Assembly (NCBI GenBank): GCA_964423575.1
Contig: CAYRFF010000008.1
Location: 18,070 to 82,069 of the forward strand
DNA: 64,000 nucleotides
Reading direction: 5' to 3'
Source: CAYRFF01 sp964423575
Lineage (GTDB): Bacteria > Bacteroidota > Bacteroidia > Chitinophagales > Saprospiraceae
How positions within the stretch are numbered: position 1 is the stretch's first letter; every line of letters begins with the position of its first letter. A model generated the notes under the pieces. It ran no database searches and was not told where the DNA came from. It saw only the letters and a list, made by a program, of their open reading frames with translations. The position numbers and the translations under genes were made by a program. Below are positions 54,515 through 61,057 of the stretch, one piece after another.

Positions 54515-56209
54515 ATGCATTTAGTTGACTGGGGAGTTTTACTAGCCTCACTTTTATTTATCGTAGGTTATGGAATCTATAAAACGCGGAAAATAAATAC
54601 TGCGGATGCATATTTAGGTGGACAGCGTAATTTATCCTGGTGGATGATAGGCTTATCCATAATGGCAACTCAGGCGAGCGCAATCACCTTCCTGAGTACG
54701 CCCGGGCAGGCCTATGAATCTGGGATGAGTTTCGTTCAATTTTACTTTGGACTTCCTCTGGCAATGGTGATTCTCAGTATCTTCTTTCTCCCCCACTTTT
54801 ACAATTTAAAAGTGTACACTGCTTATGAGTTCCTCGAGCAGAGATTTGACTTAAAGACGAGGACGCTTACGTCTTTTCTCTTTCTCGTCCAGCGTGGTCT
54901 TGCTGCAGGATTAACGATTTATGCCCCGGCAATTATCCTTTCCACTATACTGAAATGGGATTTAAATCTGACTTGTATAATTATAGGAGTGCTTGTAATT
55001 CTATACACTGTTTCAGGAGGTACTCAGGCAGTTAGTCAGACACATAAACAACAGATGTTTATTATAATGGGAGGAATGGGCGTAGCCTTTGCTCTATTAA
55101 TCTATCAAATGCCGGAGGGAATAGGATTCGGAGAGTCCATGCGCCTGGCATCTGCCAGCGGAAGGATGAATATCATTACCACAGAATTTGACTTGTCTAA
55201 CAGGTATAATATCTGGACCGGATTCCTGGGAGGCACTTTCCTTTTCCTCTCCTATTTCGGAACTGATCAATCGCAGGTACAGCGCTACCTCGGTGGAAGC
55301 AGTCTTAACGAAGGTCGTATGGGACTGATGTTTAATGCACTTGCAAAAATACCGATGCAGTTCTTCATACTCTTGACCGGAGTACTTGTGTTTGTCTTTT
55401 ATCAGTTTACACAAAGTCCGCTTCACTTTAATCCTGCGAATGTAGAACACGTTATTGAATCTGAATTCAAGGAGGATTATCAGGATATAGAAAATGCCTA
55501 CAACATCAATTTTGAAGAGAAAAAAGAACTCGCTCTGAAAATTGCCAGGGAAAAACAACCGGCTCAAGCAGATCTGGAAGCTTATAGCCAACTTCTGGCA
55601 GCTGATAAGACACTGCGTATAGAAGCTAAGGAACTCATCGGTCGGGCTCATATAGAATCAGAAATGGACGGCGGAAGAGCATCTACAGAAGATACGGACT
55701 ATGTCTTTATAAGTTATGTTCTCGGCTTCTTTCCCATAGGTATAATCGGCTTATTACTGGCCGTGATATTCTCGGCTGCAATGTCGAGTACTGCAGCTGA
55801 ATTAAATGCACTGGCGACTACAAGCATGGTCGACATTTATAAACGCCATTTCAAGCAAGAAGCCAGTGATAAACACTATCTGAACAGTTCCAAGTTAATG
55901 ACTGTCGGCTGGGGATTGATAGCATTGACATTTGCATTGGTAGCAAGTCTGTTTGAAAATCTGATTCAGGCAGTAAACATCATCGGTTCATTATTTTACG
56001 GAACAATACTCGGTGTGTTTATCGTAGCCTTTTTCCTGAAGCATGTCAGAGGAGGCGCCGTCTTTATAGCTGCCGTGATAAGTGAAATAATAATCCTCGT
56101 ACTGTATTTTACAGAATTCCCGCTAGCCTATCTCTGGTTAAATGCCGTAGGTTGCGGACTGGTAATGTTTTTCTCACTTCTCATTCATCCTTTGCTCAAG
56201 AAAAGATAA
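54515..56209 (+). CDS. Sodium:solute symporter (SSS family)
   Basis: 564 residues with about 13 transmembrane helices. SSS landmarks include GGQRNLSWWMIGLSIMATQASAITFLSTPGQAYESG in the first helices, AYEFLEQRFD, FLSYFGTDQSQVQRYLGG and FSAAMSSTAAELNALATT. A hydrophilic loop of about 100 residues (about 305-405, FKEDYQDIENAYNINFEEKKELALKI...) interrupts the membrane region. The substrate is unknown; sugars, amino acids or organic acids are all possible. It lies in the PIG-L cluster, so uptake of the deacetylated product is an inference. Confidence 0.92.
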   Translation: MHLVDWGVLLASLLFIVGYGIYKTRKINTADAYLGGQRNLSWWMIGLSIMATQASAITFLSTPGQAYESGMSFVQFYFGLPLAMVILSIFFLPHFYNLKVYTAYEFLEQRFDLKTRTLTSFLFLVQRGLAAGLTIYAPAIILSTILKWDLNLTCIIIGVLVILYTVSGGTQAVSQTHKQQMFIIMGGMGVAFALLIYQMPEGIGFGESMRLASASGRMNIITTEFDLSNRYNIWTGFLGGTFLFLSYFGTDQSQVQRYLGGSSLNEGRMGLMFNALAKIPMQFFILLTGVLVFVFYQFTQSPLHFNPANVEHVIESEFKEDYQDIENAYNINFEEKKELALKIAREKQPAQADLEAYSQLLAADKTLRIEAKELIGRAHIESEMDGGRASTEDTDYVFISYVLGFFPIGIIGLLLAVIFSAAMSSTAAELNALATTSMVDIYKRHFKQEASDKHYLNSSKLMTVGWGLIALTFALVASLFENLIQAVNIIGSLFYGTILGVFIVAFFLKHVRGGAVFIAAVISEIIILVLYFTEFPLAYLWLNAVGCGLVMFFSLLIHPLLKKR

Positions 56210-56215
56210 GACATC

Positions 56216-57658
56216 ATGAACGAGCTACAACAAATTGAAAAGAAAATAAAAGAATCGGAAGTTCTGTCTCGTGAATTGGATATAGATTCTTCTGATCGTA
56301 GAACGCTTAATGACACAGTAATTTCATATACCGAAAACTTCCTTGAGAATCTGGAAGCGGATAAGACTTTCAGAGAGAATCACGAGGAAGCCTTCACTTC
56401 TGCGGACTGGTCCCTGGATAATAAAGCAGATATTCATGAAATTACGAGCCTGATTCACAGAGAAATGGATGGAATTGGCCTGAATCCTGCATCCGGAGGG
56501 CATCTGGGCTACATTCCGGGTGGTGGTATATATCCGGCTGCACTCGGGGATTTTATTGCAGCAGTGACCAATCATTATTCAACTGTACATTACGCGGGCC
56601 CGGCAGCCGTAGAACTTGAGAATTACCTTATCCGCTGGATGGGACAACAACTTGGTTTCAGTGATAATGCTACGGGTAATCTGACATCAGGCGGTAGTAT
56701 AGCCAATCTCCAATCAATTATTGTCGCCAGGGATTTTCATAACGTCATGGATGGGTATCCCGCCGATTTTTGCATTTACATGAGTTCTCAGTCTCATCAT
56801 AGCCTGGGTAAAGCAATACGAATTGCAGGACTAAAAAACTGTCCTATAAGGATTGTTGATGTCGATAAACACTACAGGCTGAATGTCAATCATTTACAAG
56901 ATTTGATTAAAGATGATTTAGCTCAAGGCAAAAGGCCGTTTCTATGTATCACTAATCTTGGCTCTACTGACACCGGAGCTGTTGATCCCATCGAAGAAAT
57001 TGCCGGTATATGCAAAGAGCATAATATCTGGCTTCATGTCGACGCGGCTTATGGCGGCTTTTTCAAACTTGTTGAGGAGGATCTTCCCGTAAGTCTAAAT
57101 GGACTCGATCTGGTAGATTCAATAACTATCGATCCACATAAAGGGCTTTTCCTCCCCTACGGTACCGGAGCTTGTCTTTTCAAGAATGTGGACGATTTAT
57201 GGTATTCTTATCATGAAGAAGCCGGCTATATGCAAGATGCAGCTCATCAGGATAAAATATCCTCTGCTGATATCAGTATTGAGCTCTCAAGGCATTTTCG
57301 TGGCCTGCGGATGTGGATGCCATTAAAACTCCTGGGAATAGAACGGTTTAAAGCTTCACTACGTGAGAAAATATGGCTTTGCAGATACTTTTATTACAAA
57401 ATCCGGGAAATGGGTTTTGAGGTAGGTCCCTACCCAGATTTAACCGTCATGATATATAGGTATCCGCATGAGAATCCCAATGAATTTAATCAAAAGCTTA
57501 TCGATCTATTACATAAGGATGGAGATGTATTTATTTCCTCCACTACCTTGGATGGAGAAATATGGTTACGACTGGCAGTATTGAGTTTCAGAACACATAA
57601 AGAAACCATTGACAGATGCCTGAATATGATTGAGAAAAGCTTGCAAAGCTTGCAATAA
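56216..57658 (+). CDS. PLP-dependent decarboxylase, group II family
   Basis: 480 residues. The fold-type I PLP core is clear: LTSGGSIANLQSIIVARD (phosphate site), SQSHHSLGKAIRIAG, WLHVDAAYGGFFKL (Asp to the pyridine N), and the Schiff-base Lys near residue 309 in SITIDPHKGLFLPYGTG. This matches the aromatic-L-amino-acid/tyrosine/tryptophan decarboxylase group. The substrate amino acid is not certain. It is 6 bp after the symporter gene and is the last gene of the cluster. A dispersed-motif copy follows 6 bp after the stop. Confidence 0.9.
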   Translation: MNELQQIEKKIKESEVLSRELDIDSSDRRTLNDTVISYTENFLENLEADKTFRENHEEAFTSADWSLDNKADIHEITSLIHREMDGIGLNPASGGHLGYIPGGGIYPAALGDFIAAVTNHYSTVHYAGPAAVELENYLIRWMGQQLGFSDNATGNLTSGGSIANLQSIIVARDFHNVMDGYPADFCIYMSSQSHHSLGKAIRIAGLKNCPIRIVDVDKHYRLNVNHLQDLIKDDLAQGKRPFLCITNLGSTDTGAVDPIEEIAGICKEHNIWLHVDAAYGGFFKLVEEDLPVSLNGLDLVDSITIDPHKGLFLPYGTGACLFKNVDDLWYSYHEEAGYMQDAAHQDKISSADISIELSRHFRGLRMWMPLKLLGIERFKASLREKIWLCRYFYYKIREMGFEVGPYPDLTVMIYRYPHENPNEFNQKLIDLLHKDGDVFISSTTLDGEIWLRLAVLSFRTHKETIDRCLNMIEKSLQSLQ

Positions 57659-57664
57659 TCTACC

Positions 57665-57676
57665 ATTTGCGAAAGC
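57665..57676 (+). repeat. Copy of the ATTTGCGNAAGC dispersed motif
   Basis: Exact ATTTGCGAAAGC followed by TAAT, 6 bp after the decarboxylase stop. A degenerate copy (GTTTGCAAAAGC) lies at 57789-57800. Confidence 0.7.
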
Positions 57677-57871
57677 TAATATATCATCCTTCTTTTAATG
57701 AAAATCTCATTAATTATGAGCTTTTTAAGTCTATTCCTTGTAGAAATCGTATTAGGAAAATATTTATCTATTCTGTTTATAAATTTTCGTTTGCAAAAGC
57801 ATTGCCAAATAAAAATAATTTCATACTTTTAGCTATAAGTCATCTATTTGTTCAAATAAACTTTTTTAGAT

Positions 57872-58132
57872 ATGCACATAACAATGGAAGAATTGCGCGA
57901 CATCAAGCACCAGCTTCCTACCGGAAGTGTTGCGAGAATTGCGCAAGAACTAGGTATTGAGGAGCAGACTGTCAGAAATTATTTCGGTGCTCATAAGTAC
58001 AACAGTGGTGAACCGGTAGGATCTCACGTTCAACCGGGACCAAGCGGTGGATTCGTCAAGCTGGAAGACACCGCTATCCTTGACTTAGCTAGAAGAATTA
58101 TCAGTGAATCAAGAGATGAAGATTCAGATTAA
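57872..58132 (+). CDS. Small helix-turn-helix protein
   Basis: 86 residues. About residues 5-37 form an HTH (EELRDIKHQLPTGSVARIAQELGIEEQTVRNYFGAHK) resembling homeodomain-like or LacI-type DNA-binding helices. A Gly/Pro-rich hinge (GEPVGSHVQPGPSGGFVKL) and a short acidic helical end follow. It has no effector domain. It is likely a small DNA-binding protein and is followed by a strong terminator at 58160. The ATG at 57872 gives MHITMEELRD; the second Met, at 57884, is an alternative. Confidence 0.7.
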   Translation: MHITMEELRDIKHQLPTGSVARIAQELGIEEQTVRNYFGAHKYNSGEPVGSHVQPGPSGGFVKLEDTAILDLARRIISESRDEDSD

Positions 58133-58159
58133 AAACAGTTAAAACCTATCGAAAAATTA

Positions 58160-58200
58160 AAATCCGTATTGAAGAGAGTTTCAGTACGGATTTTTTATTT
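58160..58200 (+). terminator. Terminator after the small HTH gene
   Basis: 9-bp perfect stem AAATCCGTA (58160-58168) and TACGGATTT (58185-58193), extended inward by imperfect pairing, followed by TTTATTTATTT. It lies 27 bp after the stop. The A-rich left flank means it could work in both directions. Confidence 0.8.
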
Positions 58201-58218
58201 ATTTGTGAAATCATTTTA

Positions 58219-58258
58219 ATTCTATTGCTCTGGGGGTAAATCCCACGCGCAATAGAAT
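58219..58258. repeat. Hairpin repeat, GCAATAGAAT type (copy 1)
   Basis: Perfect 10-bp inverted repeat ATTCTATTGC (58219-58228) and GCAATAGAAT (58249-58258) around a loop with GGGGGTAAATCCC. The loop and right arm recur at about 60484-60509. Confidence 0.65.
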
Positions 58259-58409
58259 ACCAGTAGTCATCCTGAACCCGCGCATTTCGAGGGACCTCAA
58301 TAACAGGATCTTTAACCAGTGAAACGAGGACTTCATGAAGAGCACGAACCAAGTAGCAAAAGATTCTTTGGAGGATTAAAAAGGTAATATTTGTTTGTAG
58401 ACCGAATTC

Positions 58410-58458
58410 ACCCTGTGAAATAAAAATGTTTTCGCCGATGGCTTAAATTTCACTGGGT
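58410..58458. repeat. Hairpin repeat, ACCCTGTGAAAT type (copy 1)
   Basis: ACCCTGTGAAAT (58410-58421) and ATTTCACTGGGT (58447-58458) pair at 11 of 12 positions, with a small inner stem GCC-gat-GGC at 58434-58442. A related palindrome occurs at about 60462-60487. Confidence 0.65.
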
Positions 58459-58508
58459 AAATTAATTCGTTCTACGTTTAAATCCTCTCAGCCGCCCCTG
58501 GAAGAAAA

Positions 58509-58607
58509 GACTACGGAGTAGTCTAAAATGCGTAACCCCCAGTGATGAACGAAGAGAAGAAACTGGGGGTAAGCAATCACGCACTATATAGAACTCTGGA
58601 GGAGTTC
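58509..58607. repeat. Three further short hairpins
   Basis: GACTAC-gga-GTAGTC (58509-58523), CCCCCAGT (58536-58543) with ACTGGGGG (58562-58569), and GAACTC (58591-58596) with GAGTTC (58602-58607). All are perfect stems of 6-8 bp and none has a typical T-tract. Confidence 0.6.
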
Positions 58608-58757
58608 AACTCTTAACAGTATCCTAAACCCTAGCAGAAACCTTCCAGATTAAAGCTCTGAATTCACTTGTCACTGGTCTACTCGTTTACTTGTCACTGG
58701 CTCCAAGCCTTCCCTTCCTCCATAAGCGCAGAAATCAGACTTTCAAAGGAAAATAAG

Positions 58758-58765
58758 TATATTTG
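58758..58765 (+). promoter_or_regulatory. Candidate -7 element of the 87-residue gene
   Basis: TATATTTG fits TAnnTTTG and ends 37 bp before the ATG at 58803. Confidence 0.4.
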
Positions 58766-58802
58766 ACAATAGGATTTAATAAAATACAGAGCAAAGGAAC
58801 CA

Positions 58803-59066
58803 ATGAAAACTACAATCAGAAAAGATGTCATCACCTATATCGGTGCATTTGCCAATATGGCTCCTGAATTTATCGAAGATGACTTTATTCTAAAGAATCA
58901 TCCCTTATATCTCGATGATGAAAAGCTCGGGTTTCTCACTATTTCTCTAAGAGATTATCTTAAAACCTTAAACCCGGAGGCAAGCATACTGGTTACTGAA
59001 ATCCGCAAAAGTGGAATGACAGTCAGAAGCACATATCAACTAATTATTGAAAAGGCCGGATTATGA
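58803..59066 (+). CDS. Hypothetical 87-residue cytoplasmic protein
   Basis: No signal peptide or membrane helix. Mixed alpha/beta pattern (RKDVITYIGAFANMAPEFIEDDFILKNHPLYLDDEKLGFLTISLRDYLKTLNP). I do not recognise it; the size and an acidic helix-loop segment loosely recall carrier-protein-like folds, but no DSL attachment motif is present. It has a plausible promoter, and its stop overlaps the start of the next gene by 4 bp (ATGA), implying translational coupling. Confidence 0.6.
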   Translation: MKTTIRKDVITYIGAFANMAPEFIEDDFILKNHPLYLDDEKLGFLTISLRDYLKTLNPEASILVTEIRKSGMTVRSTYQLIIEKAGL

Positions 59067-59968
59067 AAAAAGGAATACTTCTGATATGTCTTTCATTATT
59101 ATGCTCTATTACCATCATGAGCCAAGAATCATCATCTAACAAAATAAATGACTGGATCACCAAAAACAACATCAGTATCAGGAAATCATTTGATGGTACA
59201 AAAAACGAGAATAAACCGGCTGGCATTTCTTTTCAGGAAAACCACGTTACAAATAGCGGTTTTTTCAATATCGATGCAGCAGTAAAGTTAAATCAATTAG
59301 AGTTCATAAGTGATTCCAGATCTTCGCTTATTCTCTATCCCAAGATCGAATGGCATAAATCAACTGATTCCACAGACTTAAAAAACAAATTGGATGGAGG
59401 TATAAACATCGAGTACATTCCTTTTGGTTTAAAAAGTCCCGGATTACCGGCAAACCTGCCCAATAAAGGCTTGGTTGTATCTCCATTAATTCAGGGAACC
59501 AGCTCTTTCAGAAGGAATTTCATCCAGAACTCCAACGAAATAAAGGCTGTAGCTCAGATTTCCTTTGTCAGCAATTATAATTTTCTACCCGGTACAATAT
59601 TGCGAGATAAAAATAGAAATTTCAGATTGAGATATTATCCATATCTGGGCATTGAGCATTATAGACTATTTGATTTTTTAAACACAGGGGAAACAGCAGT
59701 ACTTTCGACCTATTTCATTAGGTTATTTGCTGAAATCTGGGTGTTACCACAGACATTACAATTAACAATCGATGGTACATATAGGCAGGTATTGAAAAGC
59801 AACAGCTCTATAAAAACTCATCTGCCACTCCTCCTAACCTCTTTATACTTTTATCCCGGAAAGCAGGATAATTTTGCCATAGGCTACGAGTACAGTCATG
59901 GCTACAACAACGATAATTCGTTCAATCTGATTCAACTTTCATCGCTTAAGCTTGCGTGGAAGATATAG
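59063..59968 (+). CDS. Hypothetical secreted/outer-membrane protein
   Basis: 301 residues with a signal peptide (MKKGILLICLSLLCSITIMSQ). Alternating hydrophobic strands through the body (SSLILYPKIEWHK, KAVAQISFVSNYNFLP, FRLRYYPYLGIEHYRLF, FAIGYEYSHGY) and an end in LKLAWKI suggest a beta-barrel or other outer-membrane protein. No family recognised. It is coupled to the 87-residue gene through a 4-bp overlap. The pair sits between two hairpin-rich spacers. Confidence 0.6.
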   Translation: MKKGILLICLSLLCSITIMSQESSSNKINDWITKNNISIRKSFDGTKNENKPAGISFQENHVTNSGFFNIDAAVKLNQLEFISDSRSSLILYPKIEWHKSTDSTDLKNKLDGGINIEYIPFGLKSPGLPANLPNKGLVVSPLIQGTSSFRRNFIQNSNEIKAVAQISFVSNYNFLPGTILRDKNRNFRLRYYPYLGIEHYRLFDFLNTGETAVLSTYFIRLFAEIWVLPQTLQLTIDGTYRQVLKSNSSIKTHLPLLLTSLYFYPGKQDNFAIGYEYSHGYNNDNSFNLIQLSSLKLAWKI

Positions 59969-60064
59969 TTATTTTCGGTAGAATTAACCGATTTCTTTCT
60001 ACTAGTCGTCTCAATCAGAAATCCCCTATGAAACGACCCGCGAATGCGGATCGGATGTTCATAA

Positions 60065-60135
60065 CCCCACACAAGGAGCAAAGCGACGCTGTGTGGGGTA
60101 AAATACAGCAATAATGTACTGTCCTGAAGGGACAG
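60065..60135. repeat. Two perfect hairpins
   Basis: CCCCACACA (60065-60073) pairs with TGTGTGGGG (60090-60098). CTGTCC (60119-60124) pairs with GGACAG (60130-60135). Confidence 0.6.
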
Positions 60136-60163
60136 GATAAAAGCAATATGACAATCCTCCTTG

Positions 60164-60204
60164 TCTTATGTCATTTTTTCTTGATAAAAAATGACGAAAA
60201 AATC
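60164..60204 (+). repeat. 41-bp hairpin-forming repeat, left copy
   Basis: These 41 bp are identical to the reverse complement of 62544-62584. Within the repeat, GTCATTTTTT and AAAAAATGAC form a perfect 10-bp stem with the 6-nt loop CTTGAT. With the next bases an alternative 9-bp stem forms, TTTCTTGAT with ATCAAGAAA. Confidence 0.8.
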
Positions 60205-60224
60205 AAGAAAGCTTCAAAGGCGAT

Positions 60225-60411
60225 TTTCAGCTTCGCTGAAACCGTTGATTCGTTGATTTTGTACTTCGTCTCTGCTGTAAAAACTTCACTGTATTCTTAT
60301 GAACCTTGTTTAATCACGTTATAATTTGCCATCAACTCACAACATATCGCTGGTGAAGCTTTCAATCTAGTATAATAATGAAGAGTAGTAAAAACGACCG
60401 CAGCGCGGTCG
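60225..60411. repeat. Two small hairpins
   Basis: TTTCAG-cttcg-CTGAAA at 60225-60241 and CGACCGC-agc-GCGGTCG at 60395-60411, both perfect stems. Confidence 0.55.
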
Positions 60412-60461
60412 CACTAGGTTAGTATAATATTGAAAATGAATGTACGACTGCAGCCCTAGTG

Positions 60462-60509
60462 AAATATTGATTCTCAATTTCACAGGGTAAAATCCCAGGG
60501 CAATAGAAC
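60462..60509. repeat. ACCCTGTGAAAT- and GCAATAGAA-type repeats (copy 2)
   Basis: CCCTAGTGAAATATTGA and TCAATTTCACAGGG form an imperfect palindrome related to the one at 58410. It runs directly into GGGTAAAATCCCAGGGCAAT, followed by AGAA, which is related to the element at 58219-58258. Confidence 0.55.
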
Positions 60510-60534
60510 TATCACTACAGCCACACATCTACAG

Positions 60535-60628
60535 AACCTATGAGGTTTCCGCAACCTCATAGGTTTGGAAATTCAACAGTTGAAGCAGCAATGTAAAACC
60601 TATAAGGTATTTAGAAACCTTATAGGTT
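60535..60628. repeat. Tandem pair of AACCTATRAGGT palindromes
   Basis: AACCTATGAGGTT (60535-60547) pairs perfectly with AACCTCATAGGTT (60553-60565). AACCTATAAGGT (60597-60608) pairs perfectly with ACCTTATAGGTT (60617-60628). The two hairpins share the sequence apart from one G/A change and its complement. Confidence 0.7.
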
Positions 60629-60995
60629 ATTACACCTGAACTTTCTCCTAGCTGCGCCTAGCTGCTCCTTGCAGAATATTTCATCAGAGAAGAGCTCCCT
60701 TACCACAATTCCACCTTATTAACTACACATTATTCATTTCTTTAATATATTCTACTGAGACCATTGCCAGTCAAGTATCCTATCGTTTTATTATTCGATT
60801 AATAACCAACTATAACCGTTTAATATCGACTATCTTCTATTGATACGGCTTATCTATCATATAAAGCTTGTCTATTAAAAGTAAATATGGTTATCTTTGA
60901 AATGAGAGATTGGTTGATATTCAATATCCAATTTAAATATTCCCCTGAATCCGAGAGTCTAAAATAAAAAGGAGCGTATAAGATAAGTGTAAAAA

Positions 60996-61020
60996 GGACT
61001 CTACGGGTTAGGTAGAGTCC
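60996..61020 (+). promoter_or_regulatory. Leader hairpin inside the IS
   Basis: GGACTCTAC (60996-61004) and GTAGAGTCC (61012-61020) form a perfect 9-bp stem with a 7-nt loop, 37 bp before the transposase ATG. A smaller stem TCACC-atctt-GGTGA follows at 61028-61042. Such leader structures can block read-through transcription or translation into transposase genes; here that is an inference. Confidence 0.5.
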
Positions 61021-61057
61021 AATATATTCACCATCTTGGTGATATACAACGTATATC

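Larger units (their letters stand above)
58133..58802. other. 670-bp gene-free region rich in short hairpins
   Basis: After the terminator at 58160 this region holds at least five distinct inverted repeats (58219, 58410, 58509, 58536, 58591) and no supportable ORF. Two of them have relatives near 60.46-60.51 kb. Base composition is less AT-rich than in the other spacers. Confidence 0.65.
59969..61057. other. 1.09-kb gene-free region: hairpin field plus left end of the IS
   Basis: Contains no supportable ORF. It holds at least eight short inverted repeats between 60043 and 60628, then an AT-rich stretch. From 60942 it is the left end of the IS1380-like element with a leader hairpin before the transposase. 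Confidence 0.65.

Noticed and set aside
55097..55651. 184-codon open frame on the minus strand
   Set aside because: Antisense to the sodium symporter gene, with no recognisable content.
57667..57960. 97-codon open frame after the decarboxylase
   Set aside because: Overlaps the HTH gene in another frame, has low-complexity AT-driven composition, and includes a copy of the dispersed motif at its start.
58146..58352. 68-codon minus-strand frame
   Set aside because: Runs across the terminator and the hairpin at 58219; coding is unlikely.
58140..60640. Possible CRISPR array
   Set aside because: The repeats are palindromes of different sequence at irregular spacing; there is no regular direct repeat with spacers, and no cas gene in the window.
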